A stretch of DNA of 64,000 nt, from NCBI GenBank assembly GCA_037951105.1, contig JBAMJV010003090.1, positions 1 through 64,000 of the forward strand, given 5' to 3'. Every line of letters starts with the position of its first letter. Position 1 is the stretch's first letter. A program made the translations under genes and the position numbers. The notes under the pieces are model-generated. The model did not search any database, was not told where the DNA came from, and saw nothing but the letters and a program-made list of their open reading frames with translations. This document shows, piece after piece, positions 1 through 11,527 of this stretch. Source of the stretch: Echinarachnius parma. Taxonomy: Eukaryota > Echinodermata > Echinoidea > Clypeasteroida > Echinarachniidae.

Positions 1-139
1 TTCATTATTTTTCATTCTAATCACTGCAATCATTTAATTTTGGGCTAAAAATGGTTGAATAATGGTCAATAATTATTTTCATTGAAAAAACAATAAAAAA
101 CATAAGTCAAACAAACAAAGAAATACATAAGAAATGCAA

Positions 140-434
140 TTTTCGCATAATTAATTAGCTCTAATTAGCATATTATAATTAGAACAAAAAATTTAACTAT
201 GCAATATTGTATGGCTCATGGACATCTATCACCATGCCAAATTTGGAGTTGATTGGAGTTTCGATTGCCGAGAAAACTATGAAAAATACAAAAAAATATC
301 ATTTTCGCATAATTAATTAGCTCTAATTAGCATATTCTAATTACATTTTTTTTTTCAACTACGCAATATTGTAGACCTTATGGACATCTATCACGTTGCC
401 AAATTTGGAGTCGATCGGAGTTTCGGTTGCCGAG
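140..434. repeat. Two-copy tandem duplication, unit about 161 bp
   Basis: The block beginning TTTCGCATAATTAATTAG at about 140 recurs at about 301, with the same order of sub-blocks: an AATTAG-rich start, a GCAATATTGTA core and a final segment ending in TTGCCGAG. The copies differ by scattered substitutions and small indels. No coding potential is seen. The second copy is followed at once by a G-run and a C-run (440-483). Confidence 0.75.
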
Positions 435-439
435 ATCTT

Positions 440-483
440 AGGGGGGGGGGGGGCCCTTTTAGCCCCCCCCCCCCCCCCCCCCC
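440..483. repeat. Poly-G then poly-C homopolymer tract
   Basis: A run of G is followed within a few bases by a longer run of C, with a short TTTTAG spacer. The two could pair as a G:C hairpin. Similar long G or C runs recur throughout the window. Lengths of such runs are unreliable in assemblies. Confidence 0.85.
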
Positions 484-869
484 AGTTTTTTCAAGGTTCA
501 AAATAGCCCAGTCTTTTTAGGGTTAAACAACTATAATTGTCTAATATTTCGTTGGCCATTTAGAAATGATGCAATGTTTATTGACTTTAAAATTAATAAG
601 AATCGTGAGTCTCTTTGAGATCTCGATCGAGGTTGCAGCTGCCTTTAAGGGATCCGCCATACATAATGTGGTATATTATGGTTTATGTTGGAACTGTGTA
701 TACTGTGACACTAAATTCAATATTCGTGTGTGTGTTGGGGTGCATATTTATTAGTGTGTCAAATATTATTTTTGTTTTCTTCGTGAAAAATATATTTAAA
801 ATTTCTGGTTGATCAAATCATAACACGCTTTCCCAGATACAGTTAATCTTAAGCCCCAATTTCCTATCT

Positions 870-1385
870 AGGTATGCACCAGATTGCACAATTTCAAGTC
901 CAAAAATGCAAAAGCTCCCTACCGTGGGAGGGGGACATCCCCCTCCCACACCCTCCCCCCGCTCAGTCACTTCGTTCCCTCGGGCTTGGTCGCTTCGCTC
1001 CCTCGCAATGTCTCACTCTCACCTCTGGCTCAAAGTTGGCAACCCTGTGAGTGTGGTTTGGCATGAGCCCCTACACAAAAAAAATCGTGAGCCCCCTTAG
1101 GTCTTTGCCCCCCCCCCCCCCCCCCCCCAATCCAAAACTGCTTCCGGCGCGCCTGCCTAGTGGAATGAATCTAAAGTTATTTTACTGTTTAACAAAGGAG
1201 ACACAAAAGATATAAAGAATTACAGACCCATCCAAGGGCGTCAACATCCTCTCAAAAGTGAGGGGGACATTGCGAGGGTGCGCGAAGCGCCCGAGTGGGG
1301 GAAGGTGTGGGAGGGGGTGTCCCCCTTTCACAGTATGAAGCTTTTTTCATTTTTTGGCTTGAAATTGTGCGATTTGGTGCATACC
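870..1385. mobile_element. Foldback (MITE-like) element with about 100-bp inverted arms
   Basis: The left arm (870-960) begins AGGTATGCACCAGATTGCAC and reaches a GGGAGGGGGACATCCCCCTC block. The right arm (about 1290-1385) is its reverse complement, ending GATTTGGTGCATACCT. The interior contains a C-homopolymer near 1110-1128. No transposase frame is present, so it is non-autonomous. The terminal duplication was not resolved. Confidence 0.65.
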
Positions 1386-3070
1386 TGAGACAGACATTTT
1401 ACATATATGTAGTGCATTCTTATTGCCTCCACACCAACTTTTCTTTCTACTTGCCCATTCGGGCAAGTTAAATCAATATTTGTTTTCAAATTTACTTGCC
1501 CATAAAAAGCAACGTGAAAAAAAAAAAATTTTGCTAGGTAGCTCGATCTGCTTGGCAAATTTCTCTCTTGTATTTAAATGAGATGTAGACATAAGGAATT
1601 TAATTTTCTCTTGTACTTGAACAGTTGCCCGATTGAGCAACCAAACTAGACCATTTATTAAATTTGACTTGCCCGACATACATTTTATTTGCCCTGGGCA
1701 AAAGGGCAAGTGCTAGTGACTAAAACATGTGCACGTACATTGTGTTACTTGGTGTCTGTCCAACAGAGACCAAAAATCCAAAAAGTCCAAAAATTAGCAG
1801 CAGTGAGACCTGTCCTTCTGTACATGCATGTACACATGGAAATAGATATGTGACCTTTTTGTACAAACTCATCACTAAACTCCGATGCAACCAAGGCAAT
1901 CAAATCATGCTGCCAGTTTGTTAAACTCACTCTCTTCATTCAGCAGTGATCTGCCATATGCTGTACATGTACACATAGTATGTGACTATTTTGTACAAAT
2001 ACATCACTAAAATCCAGAGGCAACCAAGGCAATCAACTTATGCTGTCAGAATGTCAATTTTGCTTTATACGTTAGTTTGCTGCAAGCCTGCAATACCAAG
2101 CATCATTTATAAATGAATCACATAGATATATACACAATTATGCCAACAGTAGAAATTAACACTTTTTCCCGGTGGCTTGGAGATTTGGCCCCCAAAATGC
2201 CTCAAAAGAGCCCCCATTACATCTGAGCCATGATATAATATTTTCAGAGTTCAATGCAAAACAAATTGTAAAGTGCTATAGTTCAAAGCAGTAAGTCTCA
2301 GAAGTTGCCCCAGAAAAATAAAATGTTATTGCTTTCCCTGATTACTATCATATCTCACCAGTGACGCACATCATAAGCACTTTGTTTACTGTCAAATATA
2401 TTAATGGCATATACCAGCAACTAAATGATACACGTTGATCACATAAATACTTTTCTGCCATTTCTAAGGAAATATATAAACTGAATACCATAAAGATGTT
2501 CATGTTTCATTTCTTCAAAGATATAGCTTACAGTAGCCTTATAAATATTGGCAGGATTAAAATTGCTGGTAACACTGTAACGCTTGAGAAAAAAAATTAA
2601 AATAAAATAAAATAAAAAGAGCATACATGTGGTTTTGAGGAACATAATGGTTTTACACAAAATCTTACATTTTATTAAATATCCTGAAAATTTGTTCCAA
2701 AACTTTGATATTACCAGTCCATTGACTGCGTACATATTTATGTACAACAACTGATATTTCATCTCCGTAAGTGGACAGTTAGAAATTTGCCCTCCAACCA
2801 AGCCAAAGTGGGCAAGTAAAATCATGAATGCTCACACTTTAATTGCCAACGTACTTCTTGATGAGATTTACCCTTTTCCCTTTTCCCTCTCAAACTAGAC
2901 CTTTTATTATTGTTACTTGCCCACTATCAATTTTCACTTGCCCCGGGCAATAGGGCAAGTGCTAGTGTCGAGCATATATGGAAAAGTGGGGGGGGGGGGG
3001 GGGGGGGGGGGACAATCCCCTCCAATTTCAAATGTGGGGGGGGGGGGGACATGTCCCCCCGTCCCCCGCC
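1386..3070. other. AT-rich non-genic stretch with CTTGCCC/GGGCAAG repeat fragments
   Basis: No convincing exon is seen on either strand. Two related blocks contain CTTGCCC and GGGCAAG in both orientations, around 1440-1710 and 2790-2970. The ends near 1710 and 2965 share GGGCAAGTGCTAGTG. They look like pieces of one dispersed repeat family. A G-homopolymer lies at about 2989-3011, just before the RTE remnant. The open frames here (such as 2439-2825 minus) have low-complexity, AT-driven composition and no recognisable domain. Confidence 0.5.
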
Positions 3071-3092
3071 TGTTGACGCCCATGGAACCATC

Positions 3093-4345
3093 AGTTTATT
3101 ACCTCACATGTACAAAGTCTTCACAGAAATCATTATTGCAAGAATCCACAGATTGATAACAATCAGCCAGAACAGGCAGGCTTTCGAGCAGGATTCAGAA
3201 CATCAGATCATCTACACACCTTAAGTCAGATCATTGAAAAGGCAAAGGAATATCGTTTCAACATCTGTCTAGGATTCGTCGATTACGAGAAAGCATTTGA
3301 TAGTTTAGATCACCAATAACTATTAGATGCTTTGGAGAAACAGATAACCGATGATAAATACATACGCCTCATCAAAGCTATCTACAAAGACACTAGCGCC
3401 GAAATTCATCTGGAGAATACTACTACCAATGCTTTCAAAATCTTGAAAGGTGTCAGACATGGTGATCCAATTTCTCCGAAACTCTATACAGCAGCCATGG
3501 AAGACGTCTTCAGAAACCTGGATTGGCAATGAAAAGGAATTACAATAAATGGAAAATATCTTAATCATCTTAATCAAGGTTTGCATATGACATTATGCTT
3601 GTTAGCCATGATCCACAGGAACTACAGACAATGATCCATATGAGTTGAGCGTAGAGAGTAAAAAGGCAGGACTCAAAATGAACATTAAAAAGACTAAAGT
3701 AATGATGAGCAACCAGCTACAAGACCATACAATTAAAGTCGATGGCATGACAATCGAGAAGGTGGATAGCTACATATACCTCAGTAAAAACATCACCTTT
3801 GAAAATGAAACGGCAGGAGAAGTGCGAAGAAGAATACAGCTAGCGTGGGTGAAATTTGGGAAACTCAGCATCATATTCAGAGATGAGAATCTTCCAATCT
3901 CCCTCAAAAGACAAACCTTCAATCAGTGTATAATTCCGGTACTATCCTACGGGGCAGAGACTTGGGCAACAACTAAGAAATTGGAAAAGAAGCTTAGAGT
4001 CATAGAAAGAGCAATGAAGAGGATTATGGTAGGAGTTACAAGAAGAGACAAGGTCAGAAACGAGGACCTAAGAGAGAAAACAAATGCCAGGGATATTATA
4101 CAGGAGAAAAAACAAACAAAGAAATGGAGATGGGCAGGCCACCTTGCAAGGCGTAAGGACAACAGATGGACACATAATATAACTAATTGGACACCAAGAA
4201 CACAAACCAGACGAAGAGGCAGACAGAGTAGGCGTTGGATGGATGACATATCAAAGAATTTGGGGGTGTTACATGGATGCGACAAGCACAAGAAAGAAGA
4301 AAATGGAATGGTGATGAAGAGGCCTTCCTTTTGCAGTGGAGAGAC
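3093..4345 (+). mobile_element. RTE-type non-LTR retrotransposon remnant (reverse transcriptase and C-terminal part)
   Basis: Broken reading frames give, in order: an RT segment around 3160-3310 with the words QAGFR and FVDYEKAFDSL; the block GVRHGDPISPKLYTAAMEDV (about 3450-3505); a degenerate active site; and a 234-codon C-terminal frame (3645-4349) with CIIPVLSYGAETWA and WRWAGHLARR. These words are typical of RTE-clade endonuclease/reverse transcriptases. The catalytic F/YADD box reads FAYD (about 3586-3597), and stops and frameshifts separate the blocks, so the copy is dead. The 5' endonuclease part is missing. It ends directly in an (ATAG)n tract, as RTE elements often do. It lies downstream of the only patatin exon found. 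Confidence 0.8.
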
Positions 4346-4377
4346 ATAGGCTAGATAGATAGATAGATAGATTGATT

Positions 4378-4461
<84 letters not shown>
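4346..4461. repeat. (ATAG)n microsatellite
   Basis: A nearly pure tetranucleotide array directly follows the RTE remnant and probably grew from its 3' tail. The long open frame running through it on the minus strand (reading Ile-Tyr-Leu-Ser repeats) is an artefact of the repeat. Confidence 0.95.
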
Positions 4462-4462
<1 letters not shown>

Positions 4463-4558
4463 TGAAAACAAAAAGTATTTTGGGGCTTGGCCGCCAGCCC
4501 GCCCGGTCCCAGTTCGAGTCACACAGCCATGAACAATTTGTATTAATGATCGACTTAC

Positions 4559-4948
4559 TTGTACTGCACCTGCATATGCCAGGCCTTTGTTCCCCCCTCC
4601 CTCAAACACGACGTTCTCGAAAGGGTAATCGTAGGCGTCCATATCCTCCTCCACATCCCCATCGACCTCGTCATCAGCTTCCTCCTCTTTTACTTTGACT
4701 CCGCTAACATTATCGTCGGGAACGACGCCGATGAACGGATCGTCGTCGCTTTTATAGCACATCGGATCTAACTTCGTTTTTCTGTTTTTCTTCTTCGACT
4801 TCGAATCCGTCGGCTTCGTGGACACATTTTCCCCGATACCAGTTGACTGATTACCACGAACGATGTCGCGTTCGACGACCGTATACATTTCGGGTTGACC
4901 TTGCTTCGAAGAACCTCCGGTCGATTCTTTGGTTGCCTTCGAGCCCAT
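4559..4948 (-). CDS. Patatin-like phospholipase, first coding exon (partial gene)
   Basis: This exon encodes 130 codons starting MGSKATKE and ending at CAA|GTAAGT (donor at 4558), phase 0. The first 105 residues or so are hydrophilic, with Lys/Arg and Asp/Glu clusters (SKSKKKNRK near residue 55, an acidic stretch near 85-105). They lead to YPFENVVFEGGGNKGLAYAG at about 107-126. VFEGGGxKG followed by small residues is the oxyanion-hole signature that opens a patatin domain. The catalytic Ser (GxSxG) and Asp would be in later exons, which were not found to the left. The MGSK start could be N-myristoylated (inference). An RTE remnant and an (ATAG)n tract lie directly downstream in the intron. 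A second, partial copy of the exon start is at 5704-5832. Confidence 0.75.
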
Positions 4949-5562
4949 GTTCTAATCCGTCCGATGAACTTAGTCAATTTATCGAAACCTTTGTTTAGCT
5001 CTTTAAAAAACGGTATCGGTTGTTATAATAATATCATACCAGACAGTCAATCTGGCATTCGTTATAGAGAAACATAGATTGAACGACCGGAAAAGGATAT
5101 ATACGATATTTCACTTATGATTGCAATTTGCAAATAAAAATGTACCACAACATTAGTATCAACCATGTGGTTTGACAAACAACGCATTACACTAGATGCG
5201 TATTCAGTAAAGGCCTAGTATGTTATGTCGACTCGATTGAAAAACGAAGGTATTTAATGGTATTGGAAGGTAACGGAATGTAACGGCAGGTAAATTGGTA
5301 AAATTCGATGCGTACGCAGGCTGAGGGAGTAACTACCAAATATACTTATGAATTAGGTATACAGAATGTATTATTTCACCAATTTTTGTAAGTTAATTAA
5401 TTTTGGGGTTGGTTGCCCAAGCTGTACACAGTTGATTGCATCTATTATGTGAGAAATGAAATCAAGCGATGAATCTGGGGCAAGTTGATTCAGGTAACAT
5501 CCCTAACGTCAAGTTTACTAAAAACGCCCACTACAAAGATATTCAGTTTCAGTATCATTTGT
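4826..5562. repeat. Duplicated block, copy A (patatin exon start plus upstream region)
   Basis: This block covers the first coding half of the patatin exon and about 600 bp upstream. It aligns with 5704-6563: both have MGSKATKES, the upstream words GGTATCGGTTGTTATAA and AAACATAGATTGAACGACC, and a GATGCGTACGCAGGCTGAGG motif. Copy A keeps the full exon. Confidence 0.8.
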
Positions 5563-5703
5563 GTTATTTCTGCATTTTCAATAAAACATAACAAAAATAA
5601 CAATGAATATATTTTAGCAATATAATGGTAAGTAATGCAAGTAGTAATTCACAAATGAATAAATATGAGTAATCAAAAGAACAATTATCAAGCATATTTC
5701 AAA

Positions 5704-6563
5704 TTCATTTTCCCCGATGTCAGATGACTGATTCCCGTGATCGATGTCGCTTTCGACGACCGTATTTTTTTCGGATGGACTTAATTCCTTCGAAGAATCT
5801 CCGATCGATTCTTTGGTTGCCTTCGAGCCCATGTTCTAATCCGTCCAATGTACTTAGTCAATTGATCAAAAGATATGTTTGGGCGTTTGGCACTTTAGAA
5901 ACGGTATCGGTTGTTATAAAGATATCTACCAGAAAGTCAATCTGGCATGCGTTATAGAGAAACATAGATTGAACGACCAGAAAAGGATATATATATATAC
6001 GATATTTCACTTATGATTTCAATTTGCAAATAAAATTTTACCACAACATAAAGTATCAACCATGTGGTTTGACAAACAACGCATTACACTAGATGCGTAT
6101 TCAGTAAAGGCCTAGTATGTTATGTCGAGTCGTTTGAAAAACGAAGGTATGTAATGGTATTGGAAGGTAGCGGAATGTAACGGCAGATATTTGTAAAATC
6201 CGATGCGTACGCAGGCTGAGGGATTAATCCCTTCGAATTGCTAACAGTCGAATGCATAATTCAAATCAGTACCGCCCAATACAATTTTTCGCAACGATAC
6301 ATCATAACTATTTTAGCCTATTATGAAAGTACAACTACCAAAGATATTTATGAATTAGGTATAAATAATTCGTTATTTCATCCCTTTGTGTGTTTTGGGG
6401 TGGTTGCCCAAGCTGTATACCAGTCCTGTATACACAGGAGATTCCATTCTATTCAACCGATGAATCCGGGCCAAGTTGCTTTGAACAAGCAACATCCTAC
6501 ATAATATAAAACAATTATACACATAATAAAACACCCACTACAAGGATATTATATGTGTATCAT
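5704..6563. repeat. Duplicated block, copy B, with truncated patatin first exon
   Basis: On the minus strand a frame starts at 5832 (MGSKATKESIGDSS). It stays alignable with the functional exon for about 42 codons, to the GGGGAAAATG shared sequence near 5710, then diverges with no good donor at the break. Copy B carries an extra insert of roughly 85 bp near 6228-6312. It could act as an alternative promoter or first exon only if spliced from an internal donor. A broken partial duplicate is likelier. Confidence 0.75.
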
Positions 6564-6890
6564 GTAGGTGAAATTGCACGAATAAACTTGATATCTCCTT
6601 ATAGTCTCAGTATCAGGCTCATTCCCTTTCTTTCTGAATATATTATGTATCATCCTGGGCTGTTCTTAACCATGTTAACAAAGGATAAAATCAACCACAA
6701 GGCTGTATATGTCACAAACCCCCTTGATTTCTACCAAAATTGATTTAATTTTGGTTTGTGAACGTCAATACAAACAAGAAATACATAATTTGTTATTATA
6801 AACCTAGGCAGTAATAATTTATGCAAACTTTGATAGATTAGTATTCTTCCTCGAGAGTCTAAATAATTACACACATACACACTCTGTAAT

Positions 6891-7441
6891 TTGAATCTCT
6901 GAAACTTGGTTCTCTAGCCCTCCCTGTTCAATGTATAATATTCCTGGCTATAAGTTAGTCACTAACAATCGACAAAGTAAACCAGGAGGTGGAGTAGCAA
7001 TGTATATTTCTACATTACTAGAATACCAGATAGTACCTGAATTAAATATTATGAGTGACATGCTAGAATCTTTGTTTGTTGAGATTATTATTCCTGGGAG
7101 AAAGAATGTAATAGTTGGAGTTGTGTACAGGCCTCCTAGTGGTAATGTTGGCTCTTCTGTTAAAGAAATGTGTGATATTTTGTCTAACCCGATATTCAAT
7201 AATAAAACAGTACTTTTTATGGGTGATTTGAATGTGAACCTAGTACATTATGACCATGATATTTCTGTAAATGAATGTGTTAATGCTTTAAGTACTTTCT
7301 CTTTAATAAGCCAACTAGAATAACAGACAATTCACAAACTTTGATAGATAATATTTTCACTAATTTTCACCCTTTTCCATATGCTTGTATAGTAATATCT
7401 GATATATCAGACCATTTTCCACTTTTGCTAGAACCTCCCTG
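6891..7441 (+). mobile_element. CR1/L2-like LINE remnant, endonuclease region
   Basis: The translation gives the AP-endonuclease words ISETWF (about 6893), a Gly-rich GGGVAMYI (about 6984), VVYRPPSG and MGDLNVNL. After a frameshift near 7320 it continues with TLIDNIFTNF and ISDHFPLL. This is the order seen in the intact LINE at 26384-29602. The copy is truncated on the left, frameshifted and interrupted on the right by the element at 7483-7894. Confidence 0.8.
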
Positions 7442-7482
7442 GTGTCAAGTCAGCCTCATGATGTTACTTGCAATCTATATAT

Positions 7483-7894
7483 GAAGAGCTCGTTTCCAAA
7501 AGAGGTTAGGTCAATTTTCCATCAAAATTCATTTGTTTAGCTTAATCTATAGCTTTTGAGCAGCTATATCCGGTAAAGCTAACAGAAAACTCAAATTCAT
7601 ACTGGAAAGTTGTTAAAATTTACAAAGAAAATTCATTTTTTTTTCAAAAGAGGTTATGTCCAACAGTGTTGTTTCCAAAAAAAGTCAGGTCCAGAAAGAA
7701 AAACAAAAATTAATGAAAAAAAACAGAAGATGCTGGGATTGTTTTAAAGAGTTATTTTACAATCATATTATGATGCTCTTTCATGTAATAGAATTGTATA
7801 TCCTCTCAACATTGCTAACTATGAGAAATAAAAAACCCTCTTTTTCTCAACACTTACAAAAGTGGACCTAACCTTTTTTGGAAACGAACTCTTC
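7483..7894. mobile_element. MITE with about 35-bp inverted ends inserted in the LINE remnant
   Basis: The left end GAAGAGCTCGTTTCCAAAAG and the right end (reverse complement GGAAACGAACTCTTC at 7880-7894) are inverted. ATAT occurs directly outside both ends (7479-7482 and 7895-7898). The LINE reading frame is restored by removing the element and one ATAT, so this is an insertion with a likely 4-bp target duplication. The internal open frames have no transposase features. Confidence 0.8.
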
Positions 7895-8410
7895 ATATGC
7901 GGAAATTAAGTCAAGAGAATATGGCACAGTTCAAGAGAAATCTTGAAACTGCTGATTGGAATGAAGTTTTAAATGAGATTAATAAGTCTTTTAACAAATT
8001 TATGAAAATATTCATGTTACATTATGATAATAGTTTTTTTGTTCAGACAAAATGTAAACAAAATTATAAAATAAGACCTCGAATGCCATGGATTTCAAAA
8101 TCATTATTGAAGTCAATAAAGGTTTTTTTTTATTATAGGTATGAAGTTAAACAGACTCTTGATTTTAAACAGAAATATACTGCTTGTATACAGAAATATA
8201 CTTAGGCCTACTTCAGTGTTGCGCCATGCAAAGAAAGATTATTATTTTCTTCAATTTAGCTCAGTATGTAATAATGTAAAAGGAACATGGAAAGTGATTC
8301 GGAATATTTTGAATATTAGCCCTCAAACTCAGAGCATTGAAAGACTTGAGGTGAATGATAATATTATTATTATTATTGAAGATATGAAAATGATGGATGC
8401 TGCAGGTATA
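7895..8410 (+). mobile_element. CR1/L2-like LINE remnant, linker between endonuclease and RT
   Basis: This continues the same LINE after the MITE. It reads MRKLSQENMAQFKRNLETAD, RPRMPWISKSLLKSIK and, after a frameshift near 8200, ATWKVI/ILNI-type linker words. These resemble the corresponding region of the intact LINE (KKPWITSGLLKSIQ). It is cut off at about 8410 by a second DNA element. Confidence 0.7.
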
Positions 8411-8878
8411 CAGATTGTCCCAGATAAAACGAAACCGGATTTCATGGCAGACATTTTCTGTCATAATGAATAATTTCTTTGATAAGATATACATGTATGA
8501 AAAGCTCTCTTCTTTTCTCTTCTTTCATTTGATGTACAACTTATGGCACATAATCCACGCATGACTGAATTAGAACAATGGACATTGGTGTTACCAAAAT
8601 TCCATTTGCACGCATAAATTGCAATTTTGAGTGAGTTGTTATATTTATATTGAAAAAGGACAAACACCGCATACAAATTCATATTTTTATCTTTTATATG
8701 ACACCTCATGATTAAAAAATAAATGATTTATGCCAGAGAACGAGTACAATGATAAGTTGTACATCAAATGAAAGGAGAGAGGCAGAGCTTTTCTTTCATG
8801 TATATCTCATCAAAGAAAGTATTCATTATGACAAAATGTCTGCCATGAAATCCGGTTTCGTTTTTCTCGGACACTCTG
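8411..8878. mobile_element. Foldback element of the GTCCCAGA-ending family (short copy)
   Basis: TA lies directly outside both ends (8409-8410 and 8879-8880). The left end CAGATTGTCCCAGATAAAAC and right end GTTTTTCTCGGACACTCTG are inverted, with a further inverted match around GATTTCATGGCAGACATTTT. The same family forms the outer arms at 24458-30417. It has no transposase frame and is non-autonomous; a TA target duplication is consistent with the Tc1/mariner superfamily (inference). Confidence 0.75.
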
Positions 8879-8880
8879 TA

Positions 8881-9617
8881 AATATAATTTCATATAAATG
8901 TATGCTCAAGCCAGATGACAATCCAGTGATTAATTCAAACTTGTACTTACGTTATGTTACGTACGTTATGAATATTTACTTCATTACAGTCTACATGCCA
9001 TAAAGACTACACAGTGTACATAAAAACGTTATATAAATTAAATTCATATATAGAGAAGATATAGTGCAAGGTTTGGTTATTTGATTCATATACAAACTTT
9101 TTTTTAAATATAATTCTGATGAAATACATTATTACATAATATAATACAACAGTGAAGGATAGCCATGTACTACATTATATCATGTATATTATGTAATGAA
9201 ATTACGTTTTAACGTTTATGTATATTAAGATACGCAACATAATTATAATATACCTGACCCTAACCCTAGATTATAATATCACTGAAGAAGTAATAAGCTG
9301 CGACTAAGGTCTTACACTGTGACAATGAATGTGAGTGCGTCACAAGTACATTTTCTCATGCCCCAATTTACATATTATATTTTAGGTATATATAACATTG
9401 AACAGCTGCTATAACATTTGAATAAATCTTTAAAAAAAGACAGAGCTCTTTGGAATTAAAGTGATATAATTTGTTACATAAAGGCATTTCAATACATATT
9501 AAGGCTGTACGTTATAATATGTGATTCAAATAACAAATATTATGTAAATATGTAAAACGCATTAAGATGTCATAATTGTATTTTCTGAGTATGTATTTAC
9601 ATCAACCCACATCAATA
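8881..9617. other. AT-rich non-genic sequence
   Basis: No exon with coding composition is seen. A short CCTGACCCTAACCCTAG (about 9252) resembles a telomere-type repeat but is under three units. ACGTTATG-type runs around 8950-9240 are low-complexity. Confidence 0.4.
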
Positions 9618-10072
9618 CTTAAAGGGGGCCACCAGGCAAAGAACAACACATTATTATATGTTTTGGTACCGTTTTGTGATATCAAATAGATACCCAACAT
9701 TTTGCAAAGGGTTGTGTAATTCATAAACAAAGCAATTAATTTCCACCACTTACGGAACCACTGCTATTTACTGGTTCCATACGGGCCAACCATTTGCGAG
9801 TGCGCCAATGCAGCTATATTCACGGGCACGTTTGTAAACAATAGATTCCCGGGCGATTCGTTCACTCTGCACACGTTGCAATTCACCGCACACATAGCAG
9901 TCTGCGTAATTCAGACCGCATGAACGCATGCTTTAGAATGGTGATGCGTTTCCAATTATTTTTTCTTTCTTTCTGGAGACATATTTTTGTGAACTTGTTG
10001 ATGGAATGGAATAATAAAGATGTTACCTTTCTTTAATAGGAATATTATTTTTAGGTGGTGGTACCCTTTAAG
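9618..10072. mobile_element. Probable MITE with CTTAAAGGG...CCCTTTAAG ends
   Basis: The left end CTTAAAGGGGGCCACC and right end GGTGGTACCCTTTAAG are inverted with one gap. The interior is non-coding. The ends resemble the TTAAAGGGG family seen elsewhere in the window, but the inside differs. Confidence 0.5.
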
Positions 10073-10799
10073 AAAGTATTACAGTTAAGACAAAATGAAT
10101 GATTGAGTTCTGCGTAACCATGGTAACAGATCCGACATCAACTTATATAGGTATGACGAGGATGAGTGGAGTAAGAGTAGATGTCCGCTCTTCATAAACC
10201 AGTCGTCAATACCAGCCAGTTTACATATTGATGTCTGTAAGAATTATAATAGTAACAGGGAAAACATGTAACGAAATGAAACTTGGTAAATTGGTATCAT
10301 GAAATAATTGCATACGTACAATCTTACATACAATTTTATTACGCTATAATCCGTTGTCACTTTTGTTATATAGGAAAATGATTTAAAAGATGTACACAAA
10401 ATAAGAACAAGGAGAAGATAAAGCAGAATAGAAGAAAGAAGAAGAAGAAGAAGATTTTTGACTTTTCAAAAGGATATCTTTATTTACAAACTATACATCA
10501 AAGTTAGAGGTTTACAATACAAGAATAGTACACAATACGTGTACAACAATAATGTTTGTTTAAAATGATAATACAAGGATAAGCCTTGTTATTAAGGTAA
10601 CAATATCAAATCAATACATCATGATGAAATAAGAGGATTGGACACAGTTTTTGTACGAAACAAAGTATATTTGACACACTTGCAACTTATGATTTTAAAA
10701 AATGGCGAAAAGAAGAAGAAAATGGGTAAAGAGGAGCAGGAGGACGAAGTCTTTATTTTCTTAGTTTTTAATTTAACCTACCAGTTTGAATTGATTGTT

Positions 10800-11180
10800 G
10801 TAAAATGACCAAGAAGAAGAAAAGAAGAAAAAGAAGAAGAAGAAGAAGAAGATGATGATGAAGAAGAAGGAAGAAGAAGAAGATGATGATGAAGAAGAAG
10901 GAAGAAGAAGAAGAAGAATAATGGAAGAGTGAGGGGAAGAGTAGGAGGCAGTGGAGGAGGAGGAGAATATTGAGAAGAAAGAGGAGAAGGAAGACGACGA
11001 GGAGGAGGGGAGGGGGAGGAGATGGAGGAGGAAAGGGAATACTTTGTGAATATTGTAAGGATAGTGAGAAAAAACACATGGATGGGATGGGGGAAGAGGA
11101 GGAGAAGGAGGAGGAGAAGGAGGGGTGGAGTAAGAGGAGGAGGAAGAAGAGGAGGAGGATGATGAAGAGGACGAGGAGGA
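10800..11180. repeat. GAA/GGA polypurine microsatellite region
   Basis: Long purine-only stretches of AAG, GAG and GATGAT units run on the plus strand. All three minus frames look open because the tract is Ser/Pro/Leu coding by composition. These are not genes. The tract lies downstream of the last MS4A-like exon recognised. Confidence 0.9.
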
Positions 11181-11398
11181 TGAGTATATGTATGTGAATG
11201 ATGTAGATATGGATTCATTCTGTTCATCGCTCAACGCGAACCATCATCACCCAATAATGAGAAAAGGACGGTTTTCTTGTGGGGAAATAAACAGCTTATA
11301 CGAAACACTCGATCATCATTCAAAAAAATGATCGCAAGCTAATCTCCAATGTATGGCAAGCCATCTATCAGAATAGTGAATAGCCCAAGAGATGGTGG

Positions 11399-11423
11399 AG
11401 GGGGGGGGGGGGGGGGGGGGGGG
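11399..11423. repeat. Poly-G tract next to MS4A-like exon 6 donor
   Basis: An almost pure G run on the plus strand. On the coding strand it is a C run starting 8 nt after the 5' splice site. Confidence 0.9.
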
Positions 11424-11430
11424 AGCTTAC

Positions 11431-11527
11431 CATATGGTGCGGGTTTTCCCAGTTGTCCCAGCTGTACCGGCTGAGCAGGCTGAACCACGTAGCCATGGTT
11501 TGGGTTGCCACCATAAGCGTACGAGGT
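11431..11527 (-). CDS. MS4A-like exon 6 (cytosolic tail)
   Basis: The acceptor GAGCAG| precedes TSYAYGGNPNHGYVV... rich in Pro, Gln and Gly, ending CCATATG|GTAAGC in phase 1. A G-homopolymer on the plus strand (C on the coding strand) starts 8 bp past the donor. The following exon was not identified. Confidence 0.65.

Noticed and set aside
2439-2825. 128-codon minus frame
   Set aside because: AT-driven composition, no motif, and it overlaps a repeat fragment.
4480-4530. Possible tRNA-like sequence (AGTTCGAGTC)
   Set aside because: Only a box-B-like word; no box A or stems at the right spacing.
3947-4948. Single 333-codon minus frame through the patatin exon
   Set aside because: Only 4559-4948 is exon; after the GTAAGT donor the frame runs through the (ATAG)n tract and antisense RTE sequence.
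10768-11234. Three overlapping minus frames of Ser/Pro/Leu
   Set aside because: Pyrimidine-only tract; composition alone keeps frames open.
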